Positions 29,004 through 39,541 of a DNA stretch of 64,000 nucleotides are shown here, one piece after another. This DNA is from Peribacillus frigoritolerans. GTDB taxonomy: Bacteria; Bacillota; Bacilli; Bacillales; DSM-1321. The position numbers and the translations under genes were made by a program. The stretch is from contig JAUPFL010000001.1 in assembly GCA_030562215.1 (NCBI GenBank), positions 3,613,949-3,677,948 of the forward strand, read 5' to 3'. Every line of letters begins with the position of its first letter. Position 1 is the stretch's first letter. Under the pieces are notes generated by a model. The model was not told where the DNA came from, did not search any database, and saw nothing but the letters and a program-made list of their open reading frames with translations.

Positions 29004-30097
29004 ATGCTGACCCAAGAAATTGCAATGGAAATTGTAAAACAAACCACCAATAGACTTAACAGAAATATTAATATTATGGATGATAAAGGAATCATCATCG
29101 CTTCCGGAAATCATGAACGCATCGATCAATTGCATTTAGGAGCAATCGAAGTTCTGAAAACGGGAAAGCCTTTAATCATTCACGAAAATGATCATCATCA
29201 ATGGGTCGATGTTCTTCCAGGAATTAATTTGCCTATTAATTTTCAAAATGTAATTATAGGCGTCATCGGGATTACCGGAGATCCGACTGAACTTTTGGAA
29301 TTCGGCGAATTGGTGAAAATGATAACGGAAATGATGCTTCATCAAGCTTTTATGGCGGAACAACTCGAATGGAAACAACACTTGAAAGAATTGGTATTTG
29401 AAGACTTATTAAAGGAAGATATCGATCAGCATTCGATTGATCAGAGACTTGAACGGATTGGAATGAAATTAGAACCTCCCTATCAAGTGGGGGTGATGGA
29501 AATGAAATTAAATCCGTTAAATAAGAATGAACTGATTCAAATGACTGAATCTGTTTTTGGTACACAACAAGCCCTTGTTGGGTTCCTGAATGTGAATCGG
29601 GTTTTCATCCTCACTACGGCGCTTAGCGGAAATAACATTGACAAAAGGCTGGCTACAGCCATCAAGCGATTAAAAGCAAAAGGCTTTGTTATACGAATCG
29701 GTTTGGGCTCTATTGTTAATAAGGAATCATACATAGTCCACTCTTTCCGCGAAGCTGAAACAGCACTTTTACTAGGTGAAGCCAATCTAGCTTTAACAAG
29801 ATATACTGATGTGGAAACAAAAGCTCTGTTGGAAAGGATAGATGAACGGACGAAACAGCAATTTCAGGAAAGGATTATAGGAAGCTTATCCGAAAAGTTG
29901 ATTGAGACACTGCAACAATTTTTCCTTAGTAACTTAAATATCGGGGAATGTGCAAAAAGAATGTATATCCATCGTAATTCCCTTATATACCGATTAAAAA
30001 AATCAAGGAAATTACCGGATATAATCCACAGATGCTGCAAGATGCCATAACCTTACAGTTAGCCATTTGGGTAAGCCAATCGAAAAGGGGAAATTGA
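29004..30097 (+). CDS. CdaR-family sugar-diacid/glycerate regulator, frameshifted
   Basis: The protein has an N-terminal sugar-diacid recognition domain (residues 1-130, EIAMEIVKQTTNRLNRNINIM, GSTGDP-like GVIGITGDPTELLEFGELV), a middle GGDEF-like segment and a C-terminal PucR/CdaR helix-turn-helix (NIGECAKRMYIHRNSLIYRLKKI). CdaR proteins activate glycerate and sugar-diacid genes on binding the acid. An A or frame error in the run near 30000 hides the last residues; the corrected reading ends ITGYNPQMLQDAITLQLAIW and SQSKRGN at 30097. It is divergent from the glycerate kinase/permease operon, its likely target. Confidence 0.88.
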
Positions 30098-30214
30098 AAG
30101 ATATTGTATTTAGTTCTATCCCTATTTAAGCCTTGCAATGGAATTCTGTATAATTGATCGAATTACCGAGTAGATTAAAAATACATGATTTTTTTGCATA
30201 TCAGGAGGGATTGA

Positions 30215-31823
30215 ATGAGTGGCATCGCAAATCTTTTAATTATCCTTGGATTTACCGTTATTTTCATTATTATCATCGTTTTGGCTTTACTATTACTTTA
30301 TATGATTTTCTTTGATCGCATGCAGAAGCACCATGCAATTTTAAGGAATTACCCCGTGCTTGGGAGAATACGATACTTTCTGGAAAAAATCGGACCTGAG
30401 ATGCGGCAATATTGGTTTAACAGTGATAACGAAGGAAAACCCTTTTCCCGCGATGACTATGAACATATGGTGAAAAGTTCAAAATATTTACGGGATGTAA
30501 TAGGTTTTGGCTCAAAACGAGATTTTGATGAGGAAGGCTTCTTTGTTAAAAATAGCATGTTTCCAAAATTGGCCGAAGAAGAAAAATATGATCGTGAAAC
30601 TAAAGTGACGACGAAAAGATACATTCTATTGAAAGACCCGCTTTTCTCACAACGGGAAGAAAAATGGGAAGATGAAGTATCCTCTGCATTCTTATTGGAT
30701 GATGAAGATGCCGTAATCATCGGCCCTAACACTAAGAATCCCTTTCGACTAAAAGGTCTTATCGGCATGTCCGCCATGAGTTATGGCTCTTTGGGGAAGA
30801 ATGCAATCACTGCGCTTTCTGAGGGATTGGCTGCAGCAAAAGGTACTTGGATGAATACAGGTGAAGGCGGACTATCCCCTTATCATTTAATCGGCGGTGT
30901 CGATATAATCATGCAAATCGGTCCAGCCATGTTTGGAGTTCGTGACAGTTTCGGCGAAATGGATTGGGATGAGTTAAAAAAGAAAAAGTGAAATACCCGA
31001 AATCAAAGCTTTTGAAATTAAATTGGCTCAAGGTGCCAAAACTCGCGGAGGGCATATCGATGCTGAAAAAGTGAATCCGGAAATCGCTGAAATCCGTAAG
31101 GTCACTCCGTACAAAGCGATCGATAGTCCGAATCGGTTTTATCAATACAATGATGTAAAATCCATGTGCGATTTTATCGAAAAAATCAGGGAACATACAG
31201 GAATTCCGGTCGGTATCAAAATGGTCATCGGCGGCACTGACAGTGTTGAAGAGCTTGCTAGCTACATGAAAGAAACCGGGAAAGGTCCGGATTTCATTTC
31301 ATTGGATGGCGGTGAAGGCGGCACGGGTGCTTCATATCAGGAATTGATCGATAGCGTAGGGTTGCCGATAAAATCCGCTTTGCCGATTTTAGTATCGACA
31401 CTGGAAAAATACGGTGTCCGCAATCGGGTTAAAATCATCGCCTCCGGTAAATTGTTCACGCCTGATAGAATCGCGATAGCTCTTGCCATGGGAGCGGACC
31501 TCGTTAACATAGCTCGAGGTTTCATGATAGCGATAGGATGTATACAGACGATGAAATGCCATTCCAATGCTTGTCCTGTCGGGGTAGCCACCACTGATCC
31601 GGAATTGCAAAAAGCACTTGTCATCGATGAAAAGAAATACCGCGTGGTTAACTTTCTTGTTACCCTTAGAAAAGGATTATTTCGAATCTCAGCCGCTGCT
31701 GGTTTAGATTCGCCTATCCATTTTCAACCTAAGCACATTAGCTATAAGGACGATAAAGGAATTGTCACATCCCTTGAAGACATTATGAAAGAAGTTAATG
31801 GACAAATAGGATCCAGGCAATGA
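30215..31823 (+). CDS. FMN-binding glutamate-synthase-like protein (YerD type), frameshifted
   Basis: About 535 residues. An N-terminal membrane helix (residues 5-35) is followed by the GltB-like FMN barrel: GLIGMSAMSYGSLGKNAI, NTGEGGLSPYH, QGAKTRGGHIDAEKV, SLDGGEGGTGASYQELID, IIASGKLFTPDRIAIALAMGAD and the 3Fe-4S cysteines in CIQTMKCHSNACPVG. It lacks the glutaminase domain, so it is not a complete GOGAT; the physiological reaction of YerD proteins is not known. One A too many near 30985 (ELKKKSEIPEIK). A strong terminator follows directly. Confidence 0.88.
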
Positions 31824-31824
31824 A

Positions 31825-31863
31825 AAAACCACCGCCAAAGTATGATGGGCGGTGGTTTTTCTT
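31825..31863 (+). terminator. Terminator of the yerD-like gene
   Basis: AAAACCACCGCC / GGCGGTGGTTTTT stem followed by a T-rich tail, 2 bp after the stop. Confidence 0.92.
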
Positions 31864-32021
31864 TTTCAATCAATGAAGCCATTATAATCTGCCAAAATGT
31901 ATCAGGCATGTAAACGAATATCCCCCTGCCTCCCCTTCCTCATTAGCTTTCCATAGCGATAATAAACATAAGCGGCAGTAATATAAGCGGCTTTAGCCAA
32001 AATTCGGGATTATTCAAAATA

Positions 32022-32959
32022 TCAGATTGATTGATAATACCATTTACCATCACGTTTAAACTTTCTGCATTGGTCATTCAAAAGAAGGTATTCGAGGTGT
32101 GCCAATGTTTCACCAACAGCAAATCTGGATTCGTGAATGGACAGATTTCCAAATAAGATCTGGCAAGCAATTTTTACAGAAATCGGCTCTTTCATGTTTT
32201 CATGAATTAAATGCAACCGGTCTTGATGATGAACCAACAATTCAACAATTCTTTTATTGGCATTTTGAAACGGTTTTCCATGTGAAGGGATGACATATTC
32301 AACGTCCAGCTTTTTTATTTTTTCAAAGAATTAAAAAACTCTTCCAATGGGTTGCTGAAACCTTTAAACCAATAAGAAATATTTGGAGATATCCTGGGCA
32401 ATATATGATCTGTCGAGAAAAGAACGCTTTTTTCCTTATTATATAAGGAAATCAGGCCATCAGAATGACCCGGAGTGAAAATCACTTCATACTCATATTT
32501 GCCAAAATGAAGCTTCATTCCTTCTTCAAGATGATGATTTACGGTAGGATAGGGTTTTACTTGTGGCATGAATCCGCTTTCGTCACTGGATAAGGCCACG
32601 GCGACATCTTCTTCCATACCACATGCCTTGTAATTTTCTTTAAGCAAATTCAGCGAATCGGCTTCCCAATACGTAGTTCCCGCATTTTCATCCACTTCTG
32701 TCATCCATATATCCGCATCAGTCAATTGTTGTAATGCCCCTGCATACCCGAAATGATCTGGGTGATAATGTGTGATGATAATATCGGTAATATCGTGTTT
32801 TTCGATAATTGGGTTCCATAAATCCCTTGTCGTTTTGTTATTCAATCCCGCATCAATGATAGTCCATCCTTTTTCACCTTCCGCTAAGAAACAGTGGACA
32901 TGGTCCAACCTAAAAGGCAATGGAATGGTAATTTGAGTAACTTTCAATTCATTCAGCAA
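32022..32959 (-). CDS. MBL-fold metallo-hydrolase, frameshifted
   Basis: About 313 residues with the metallo-beta-lactamase zinc motif THYHPDHFG (H64, H66, D68, H69), DAGLNNKTT, FTPGHSDG and FSTDHIL, and a C-terminal helical domain ending CRKFKRDGKWYYQSI that carries a winged-helix-like tail. Such hydrolases act on thioesters, lactones or phosphoesters; the substrate is open. An A is missing near 32327 (LKKIKKLDVEYVIPSHGKP restored). The corrected frame keeps the last zinc-binding histidine (PSHGKP). The stop is followed by no clear terminator. Confidence 0.87.
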
Positions 32960-33160
32960 GTATAACTTCCCCTTCCGATGTAGCTACATTTACATGAACC
33001 AAAAATCGAAATTGCTAAAAACTAAACATTTAAGTTTATTAAATAAGGATATATCATTATCAATTCGACGAATTCTTTCAAGTTCCTTTAATCATTATCC
33101 AGAGCCCTTCGATTAAAGTCCAGAAGCCATAGCCTAGGGGCAATGGTTAATTCATGAATT

Positions 33161-33189
33161 AAAAAAACCGCCATTAAAATTAATGGCGG
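33161..33189 (-). terminator. Intrinsic terminator
   Basis: Nine-bp stem CCGCCATTA / TAATGGCGG followed by seven T on the minus strand, 9 bp after the stop of the 33199-33790 gene. Confidence 0.9.
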
Positions 33190-33198
33190 CACCTCGAT

Positions 33199-33790
33199 TT
33201 ACATATCTTCCTCGATTGTTTGAACAAGGATAAAAAGAAAATGATAAATTAAATGAAAAGCTTCTTCCAATGACATGTCTTCTCGAAACCCTTTAATGTT
33301 ATCCAAGGCAAAATTCACATCCCATAGCCCTTCGCCCTGGTTAAACATTAAACTGAACGACCCAATTCCTTCTTGAAGTTCCTTGGTTAAATACGCTTTT
33401 AACACTTCTCCCATTTTTTCTGGAATTTCAATCCAAACATCGCGTTATATGTACCGAAAACATCATCGACTTCTAACGAAAGAGCCTCAACACCAATTAA
33501 TTCGAACCATTGTGATTCAAAGTAAAGGAATTCATCTTTGTTTTTTTCAAATACTCGATCGGTTGTGATAAAAATGCAGAGTTTTCTTCAGAGATTAATT
33601 CTTCGCTCTCTTTATTACTTCGCTCCATATAAGCATCTGTAAAACGGGATGCATTTTCTTTTTCCACTATAATGATATCTTCGGCGATTAATTTATGCTT
33701 TTCTACATAATCCTTTTCTTCTTTAAACAACTCAACCTTTTTTTCGATAACGGATTTCGATATGTATGATTCCATTTGTTTTTTTAGCAT
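33199..33790 (-). CDS. Hypothetical acidic protein, frameshifted
   Basis: The corrected protein is about 197 residues: MLKKQMESYISKSVIEKKV, EKENASRFTDAYMERSNKE, FLSQPIEYLKKNKDEFLYFE, YNAMFGIE-PEKMGEVLKAYL, GEGLWDVNFALDNIKGF and a hydrophobic helix near the end (AFHLIYHFLFILVQTIEEDM). It is highly acidic. I recall similar Bacillus proteins misnamed as branched-chain aminotransferases, but no such domain is visible. Start ATG 33790 after TAGGAGGAC. Indels: an A missing near 33548 and another near 33432. The terminator shows a one-gene transcript. Confidence 0.6.
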
Positions 33791-33963
33791 GATATGTCCT
33801 CCTAGTATCTTTTCAAGCTCTCGCAATTTCAATCATAGCATATTCAGTATAGATAAAATAACTTTGTGAAAGAAATTACAATATCAGTTGTAGCAATCAT
33901 TTCGTGTCTTCGATATAGTAGTGGTAAGCGTTTATACATTTGAAAGAAATGAGATGTTGAATA

Positions 33964-35082
33964 ATGCAAAAAATCATTGTAGTTGGTGCAGGGATTTTGG
34001 GAGCTTCCACTGCCTATCAGTTGGCTAAAAAAGGGGTTGAAGTGATCATTATTGACCGACAAGATATCGGTCAGGCAACATCTGCAGCTGCAGGAATCGT
34101 TTGCCCGTGGATATCGCAAAGGCGCAACCAAGCTTGGTATCTCCTTGCCAAAAATGGTGCGGCTTTTTATCCCGGTTTAATTGAAGAACTTGAACGGGAC
34201 GGGGAAACCGAGACTGGTTATGCCCAAGTCGGGGCCATAAGTCTACATACAGATGAAGCTAAACTTAATGCCATGAAGAACCGGGCGGCAAAACGGAAAG
34301 AAGATGCACCGGAGATGGGGGCTATCACATTACTTTCCGCAGAGGAAACACGTGCCTATTTCCCGCCTCTTTCCAGTGAATTTGCAGCCGTTCATGTGAG
34401 TGGTGCCGCGCGGGTCGATGGACGCGCACTACGTGATTCCTTATTGAGGGCATCACAAAAATACGGTGCAAAAATTATGTATGGCGAGGCTATACTTACA
34501 TATAACGGTACTCAAGTGACAGGTGTAACACTTGGAGATGATTTCATTCCTGCTGATAAGGTGATTGTTTGTGCTGGCGCTTGGGCACCGGAATTACTGA
34601 AACCACTGGGCCTGAATTTTCAAGTCACCTTCCAAAAGGCTCAAATCATTCATCTGGAAATGCCAAACGAAAATACGAATAACTGGCCTGTAGTCATGCC
34701 TCCAAGTGATCAATATCTTTTGGCTTTTGATAATAATAAAATCGTTGCGGGAGCGACTCATGAAAATACGGAAGTTTTCGATAACCGAATGACCGCAGGA
34801 GGGATGCAGGAAGTTTTCAACAAAGCCTTGCAAACCGCCCCTGGTTTGACAGATAGTACGTTTGTTGAAGCAAGGGTCGGATTTCGGCCATTCACGCCGG
34901 GATTCCTTCCGGTCATGGGACCTTTACCAGGCTGGGGAGGCATAATCGTAGCCAATGGCCTTGGGGCTTCTGGTTTAACAATGGGCCCATATATAGGCTC
35001 ACTATTGGCAAACCTCGCACTTGACAGAAAAATTGAGATCGATATCGAAAATTATGATATAAGAGGTGCGCTATATACCTAA
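33964..35082 (+). CDS. FAD-dependent amine/amino-acid oxidoreductase (DAO family)
   Basis: The 372-residue protein has an intact frame: Rossmann IIVVGAGILGASTAYQLAKKGVEVIIID, the ATSAAAGIVCPW loop and a C-terminal FRPFTPGFLPVMGPLPGWGGI with NGLGASGLTMGP typical of glycine oxidase, DadA and sarcosine-oxidase-like enzymes. It oxidises an amine or D-amino acid in the cytoplasm; the substrate is unknown. It is transcribed alone, with the shared terminator at 35164-35194. Confidence 0.88.
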   Translation: MQKIIVVGAGILGASTAYQLAKKGVEVIIIDRQDIGQATSAAAGIVCPWISQRRNQAWYLLAKNGAAFYPGLIEELERDGETETGYAQVGAISLHTDEAKLNAMKNRAAKRKEDAPEMGAITLLSAEETRAYFPPLSSEFAAVHVSGAARVDGRALRDSLLRASQKYGAKIMYGEAILTYNGTQVTGVTLGDDFIPADKVIVCAGAWAPELLKPLGLNFQVTFQKAQIIHLEMPNENTNNWPVVMPPSDQYLLAFDNNKIVAGATHENTEVFDNRMTAGGMQEVFNKALQTAPGLTDSTFVEARVGFRPFTPGFLPVMGPLPGWGGIIVANGLGASGLTMGPYIGSLLANLALDRKIEIDIENYDIRGALYT

Positions 35083-35163
35083 CTTCCCATTACCTCTTGC
35101 TGAATGAACTTCGACTGATCTGAAAATTACCAGGTCAGTTTTTTCAAATGTTCCTTAATAAAA

Positions 35164-35194
35164 AAATCAAGGACCTTTAATCGGTCCTTGATTT
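35164..35194. terminator. Bidirectional terminator
   Basis: Twelve-bp stem AAATCAAGGACC / GGTCCTTGATTT with a better T run on the minus strand. It serves the plus-strand FAD oxidoreductase and the minus-strand small genes at 35221-35545. Confidence 0.88.
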
Positions 35195-35220
35195 ATAAAT
35201 TGTTTTTTCGAACAGATTTA

Positions 35221-35436
35221 TTAATTAATTCCGCAAATATCTATGTACCATTGAACAATATATGCATACGCATCAAACATCGTTGTTAAAGTATGATTTT
35301 TCTCTAAGGAAATTACTGGAGCCACAAATAACCATATCAACATTATCCCAAACTTGACTGTTGTTGGTTCAGTTACTTTAATCTCAATGAATAAAGTAAT
35401 CTGTTCTTTGAAATGAAAAAAATAAGAATCCTCCAT
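35221..35436 (-). CDS. Small membrane protein, unrecognised
   Basis: A 71-residue frame with one membrane helix (VKFGIMLIWLFVAPVISL) and an aromatic C-terminus (YAYIVQWYIDICGIN). I do not recognise it. The ATG at 35436 has no good Shine-Dalgarno; a GGAGG lies just inside the frame, so the real start may be further in, or an indel may be present. It follows a 30-codon gene by 16 bp and ends 27 bp before a terminator, so both form a short operon. Confidence 0.4.
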   Translation of the reverse strand: MEDSYFFHFKEQITLFIEIKVTEPTTVKFGIMLIWLFVAPVISLEKNHTLTTMFDAYAYIVQWYIDICGIN

Positions 35437-35452
35437 TTCAAAATTATTTCAT

Positions 35453-35545
35453 CTATTTATTAATATCAGGTTCACTTACTTCTTCATAAATAACCTTTAA
35501 CTCTTCAATAGTGAGTGATTTTAAAAATTCCTCTAATTCATCCAT
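35453..35545 (-). CDS. Small acidic peptide (30 aa)
   Basis: ATG 35545 is preceded by GGGAGAGC at good spacing. The peptide MDELEEFLKSLTIEELKVIY plus EEVSEPDINK is strongly acidic and helical. It is too short for domain assignment. With the 71-residue membrane protein downstream it looks like a two-gene micro-operon; a signalling or regulatory peptide is possible, but nothing visible proves it. Confidence 0.45.
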   Translation of the reverse strand: MDELEEFLKSLTIEELKVIYEEVSEPDINK

Positions 35546-35693
35546 GTTAATGCTCTCCCATGATTAAGAACATTCGTTCTTATTATAATCACCAAAATAT
35601 CACTAGTAAATAGTTAATTTCACTTTTAACACTAATAGATGAATTATAGAATTCTATACTATATAAGTTTCATGGAGCAAACAGCCTTCCTCT

Positions 35694-36455
35694 TTAACCC
35701 ACGGTCATTTCCTTTGAAAAATAGTGCTGTAGCATCATTTTCATTTGCTCTTTATTTGCTTCAAACTGCTTATGACGATGACCATTTCCTCCGGATGGAT
35801 GTGGAAATCCTAGAAGTATCTTATTGGCATCCAAATAATCTTGACCCTCTAAATAGTTCAAGACCTTCGAAACATTAACGCCTAAAGGAATAATAAGTGG
35901 GCGTTCAATGGTACCTATTTCGGTAGCAAAGCCTTCCATTATATTTTTTTAAGCAACTCGGTCTTTAAAATGTTCGGAGTTGTTCCACTATAGTTTTTTC
36001 CGTTATAAAAAACTGGATAGGTTAAAACAGAGGTAGTATGAACGAGGTGACTTGCTTCGCTAAAAAGATCCAGTGAGGATGATATGTTTAAGTATGTGTG
36101 TAATCCAAGCTCATCCAACATTAGAACCAAATTTTTTCTCATCGTTCCTTCAAAACTGGAATTCTTTTTTACTTCGTGCAGAATCTCTTCATCGTTATGT
36201 ATGTGCCCTCTTGCATTAATTACGGTAGAATAAGATTTTTTTCATTTGATGTAAACCAGGAGTTATTCCGACAATTACCACTTTGGCCTGTTCATTTACA
36301 TATTCAAAAGGTGCATAGTAGATTTCGATTTTTTTCTTTTCGTCTCTTTCAAGCAAAAATTGTTCGCTCTGTATCATTTCATCTGTATAGGCAGCAGGTA
36401 AAGCATTGATTAAGTTCTTAAATTGCGTAAAATTAGAAAAATTAGCGATCCCCAT
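35694..36455 (-). CDS. Uracil-DNA-glycosylase-like protein, frameshifted
   Basis: The corrected protein is about 254 residues with the superfamily landmarks VVIVGITPGLHQMKKS (nucleophile-site strand) and LGFPHPSGGNGHRHKQFEAN (histidine loop). The middle reads YSTVINARGHIHND and MRKNLVLMLDELGLHTYLN. It is a divergent UDG-fold family common in Bacillus with unproven activity. Indels: an extra A near 36240 and an A missing near 35948. The ATG at 36455 follows AGAGGGGA. Confidence 0.62.
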
Positions 36456-36573
36456 AAAATACTATCCCCTCTTTCTTCTTTGGCCATATCAGTATATCAG
36501 AAATTCAGATTTGCCACCGAACATAGGGGCAATATGAATCTTGTTGAACCTATAAGTAAAACTTAGCCCTCTC

Positions 36574-36626
36574 AAAAAAAAAGATAAATTGCTTTCCAAC
36601 CCTTGGATTGAAAAGAATTTATCTTA
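36574..36626 (-). terminator. Terminator of csiD
   Basis: AAGATAAATT (36581-36590) pairs with AATTTATCTT (36616-36625) and nine T follow on the minus strand, 49 bp after the csiD stop. Confidence 0.82.
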
Positions 36627-36674
36627 AAAATGGTATTTGGGGATGAAAAAAATGTTTGGGTTTACAAAATGAAA

Positions 36675-37611
36675 TTATTGATTGAATCTTCCGCGCTGGC
36701 GAAGTAATTCACGGTTCAGGTTCGGATCCTTTTCAAATGCAGCGCGGCCGTGAAGCCAGAATATGTTGTTGACAACAACTAAATCTCCAACAGGCAATTC
36801 AAGTTCAAGTACACTATCATCGCTTTCTAATGAATTGGATAAATCGCGCAAGTATTTGGCTTGTTCGATTGATTCAGGATAGACAAATTGATCGATAAAA
36901 CATACACCAGGTTGGTTATTATGATTGAAGAAAGTCAATCTTTCAATTTCCTGATCAACGTTCTTGCTTTTTGGAGCTTTATACGTAAATTTGTGGCTGG
37001 ATAATGGATGATTTACATACATATCAAGCTCTTTCCAATCGTCTAAATGCAATAAACGTGATTCGCCACCGCGTGCATTTTGTTCGATCATCTTCATCAT
37101 CAGTAACCAGTCCGTTGGTTCATCTACAAAGGTGCCGTCCGTATGAAGTGTAAATAAACGATAAGCCTGACGCAAATATGAATCACTGCTATCCGTGTCT
37201 TGAACACTAAAGCGGGCATAATATTTCCCTGACATGGAATCATGGTTCGGAGTGCCCAGCAAGTATGAAATGGCAGTTGCAAAAATGACATATTCATCTG
37301 TATTCTCCGTGACACCCTCAAGCCAAGGGTGAAGCCGCCGGATTCCCGATCATGAACGATGTTACGAAGCAATTCACCAAAGTCTTCCCCGACTTGATCC
37401 AAAAGATATGAAGCAATGATGAGTCGTGCATATGGCGTATATTCCAGATGTTGAACAGACTGATTATCATTGGATACCGTTTCTAAAAAAGCGGCAATCG
37501 CCTCTCTTGAAATTTCAATATGATATAAACGGCTGGATTGAGGGTGAACTTTCACCTCGTATTTTTCTGTTTTCCTTTCAAACTTCGCTCTCTTTTTTCT
37601 GCAATGTTCAT
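36675..37611 (-). CDS. csiD: Glutarate 2-hydroxylase CsiD (Fe(II)/2-oxoglutarate), frameshifted
   Basis: CsiD (GlaH) hydroxylates glutarate to L-2-hydroxyglutarate with O2 and 2-oxoglutarate. The corrected length is about 313 residues. It shows YYARFSVQDTDSSDSYLRQA, the metal motif LHTDGTF (H-x-D), TDWLLMMKMIEQNARGGES and WLHGRAAF with the distal histidine and the R that holds 2-oxoglutarate. Start ATG 37611 after AGGAGG. Indels: an A missing near 37557 and a G missing near 37328. It acts with LhgO encoded upstream. Its own promoter and a leader attenuator are predicted at 37666-37915. Confidence 0.92.
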
Positions 37612-37665
37612 GAATGATTCCTCCTGTTATTTTGTAATATAGGTGACAAAGTTAACGGGAAATAT

Positions 37666-37769
37666 AAAAAGCCAGTCGCACATGATCCCCAAATAAAATA
37701 GGAATTCAACATGTACAACTGGCTTATATTCACTTCACTGCTCTATGCAAATAGAGTCACAGCGAATAT
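37666..37769 (-). promoter_or_regulatory. Candidate csiD leader attenuator
   Basis: In the predicted csiD leader two hairpins follow each other on the minus strand: one at 37726-37769 (ATATTC/GAATAT with CTCTAT/ATAGAG) and then AGCCAGTTGTACATG paired with CATGTGCGACTGGCT (37724-37710 with 37684-37670), followed by five T. The second is a terminator shape located 55 nt before the csiD start. Confidence 0.55.
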
Positions 37770-37843
37770 GCAGTTTATGTATGATTTATTTTTCCTGTTA
37801 CCAATCATTAAGATCTTTACACGATTCTGAAAAGGTATTTTTC

Positions 37844-37915
37844 AAAAGGTGTTAATGTCATAATATTGGCTTAATTACATTAAAACGTTTTTTCGTAAAA
37901 ATGTCAACACCTTTT
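37844..37915 (-). promoter_or_regulatory. csiD promoter within an inverted repeat
   Basis: Minus-strand -35 TTGACA (37902-37907), 17-bp spacer, -10 TTTAAT (37879-37884). AAAAGGTGTT/AACACCTTTT arms at 37844-37853 and 37906-37915 flank it, 62 bp apart, a possible looping operator. The motif differs from the GntR-type sites at 40238-40330. Confidence 0.55.
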
Positions 37916-37941
37916 ACAAATTATTCTGATAAATCATATTA

Positions 37942-38283
37942 CTAACTTGATAGTTTCGTTTTTTCTACTGCTTTAATTTGCTGAAAATGGAGATCCAGGT
38001 CTTTCAAGGCAGCAATCAATGCATTAGCCGCTTTCCCCCGATAATAAGATGTAATCGATTCTATCGCGTCATCAACACCATCATTTAAACTGATTCCTTT
38101 TAATAAACGCCCGATAAATTCCCGGCCATGCTCTGTTGCCAGTGTACAAGAAGCCTCCAGGACAACACCATATTTAACATCGACTTCTGCAGTGATGGTC
38201 AATGTTTCAAAGACACTTTTCGCTGCCATCCCTTGAGGTAAACGTGCATGACCTGCAATAAAAATTGTTTTACCATTGAACAT
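37942..38283 (-). CDS. DUF3870 protein in the glutarate cluster
   Basis: The 113-residue protein matches DUF3870 (IFIAGHARLPQGMAA, LTITAEVDVKYGVVLEASCTLAT, GRLLKGISLNDGVDDAIESI, YYRGKAANALIAALKDL). It is soluble, with a conserved cysteine (ASCTL) and YRG. Its function is unknown. It lies 27 bp after lhgO and before csiD, so a role in the same catabolic route, e.g. handling of an intermediate or of the acyl-CoA form, is an inference from position only. The frame is intact. Confidence 0.8.
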   Translation of the reverse strand: MFNGKTIFIAGHARLPQGMAAKSVFETLTITAEVDVKYGVVLEASCTLATEHGREFIGRLLKGISLNDGVDDAIESITSYYRGKAANALIAALKDLDLHFQQIKAVEKTKLSS

Positions 38284-38310
38284 GAAGCCTCTTCCTCTCT
38301 ATAACGAATT

Positions 38311-39527
38311 TTATTTTGTCAATTCAGCTTCCAATAAGTGTGATTGTTCCGGAATGCGGTTAACAACCTCTTTTCCAATTTCAATTGATGCTGTTGCAGC
38401 AGGTGAAGGTGCATTACATACATGAATGGTCCGTTTCCCCATTATAATATGAAAATCATCCACCATATTACCATCATCCTGTAATGCCTGTGCCCGGACT
38501 CCAGCAGGTGCAGGGATTAAATCATCTTCTTGAATTTCCGGAATTAACTCCTGCAGGCTTTTCGTAAATTGCTTTTTACTAAAAGAACGGACATATTCAT
38601 CCATCCCTTCCTTCATGAATTTACTAGCCAGCTTCCAAAAACCTTTATAGCTTAAAACTTCAGTTAAATCTTTCGCATTGAAGTCGGTTTTTTGTAACCT
38701 TCCCGTTTGAAACTTAGTACTGCATTTGGACCGGCATCTACCTCCCCGCTTATCATCCGCGTGAAATGAACTCCTAAAAATGGGAATTTCGGGTTAGGTA
38801 CCGGATAGATCAAATGGTTGACAAGGAAGCGCTTTTCGGGCTTCAATTTAAAATACTCGCCGCGAAACGGGACAATTTTCATATCAGTTTTATACCCCGC
38901 AGCAGCTGCGATACGGTCACTGTGCAACCCTGCGCAATTAATGACCATCCTTGCCTTTAAGGTACCATTGTTCGTGTCAATGATGACATCATCAAAGTCC
39001 TCATCAATCTTCTCAACCTTTGTATTCAGCTTGATTTCACCGCCGTTGCCTCGGATGATATCCGCCATCTTTTCACTTACCTGACGATAATTGACGATGC
39101 CAGCCTGCGGGACACGAATCGCTCCAAGTCCATTAACATGTGGTTCAATTTCCTTTAACTCTTCCACACCGATTCTTTGTATAGCTAGCTCATTTTGCAA
39201 ACCGCGTGAATATAAATCATCTAGAAGGGGCAACTCTTCTGGCTTTGTTGCAACAATGACCTTGCCGCAAATATCATGTTCAATTCCATGCACCCGGCAG
39301 AATTCCGTCATTGATTTGCTTCCTTGACGGGCAAACCGCGCTTTGAAACTGCCTGGTTTATAATAAATTCCTGAATGGATGACGCCGCTGTTATGCCCCG
39401 TTTGATGATTTGCCACAACAGCCTCTTTTTCAATGACTACCACTTTAGCATTAGGAAAACGCTGATAAAGTGCCATTCCCGTCGATAAACCTACAATTCC
39501 CCCACCAACAATTGCGAAATCATACAC
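38311..39527 (-). CDS. lhgO: L-2-hydroxyglutarate oxidase LhgO, frameshifted
   Basis: LhgO oxidises L-2-hydroxyglutarate to 2-oxoglutarate with FAD. The corrected length is about 405 residues: Rossmann YDFAIVGGGIVGLSTGMAL, ANHQTGHNSGVIHSGIYYKPG, MVINCAGLHSDRIA, PFRGEYFKL and IYPVPNPKFPFLGVHFTRM, a set diagnostic of LhgO/YgaF. Start GTG 39527 (after AAGGAG). An A is missing near 38675 (GYKKTDFNAKDLTEVLSYKG restored). It follows the GntR gene by 14 bp, so regulator and enzyme are cotranscribed. Confidence 0.93.
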
Positions 39528-39541
39528 AATTAACACTCCTT

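Noticed and set aside
31866..32021. Short minus-strand frames (e.g. MNNPEFWLKPLILLPLMF) between the yerD-like and MBL genes
   Set aside because: No ribosome-binding site and two competing frames; not enough to call a gene.
37690..37830. 39-codon plus-strand frame MYNWLIFTSLLYANRVTANM
   Set aside because: Weak SD, lies antisense inside the csiD leader hairpins, and the composition follows the inverted repeats.
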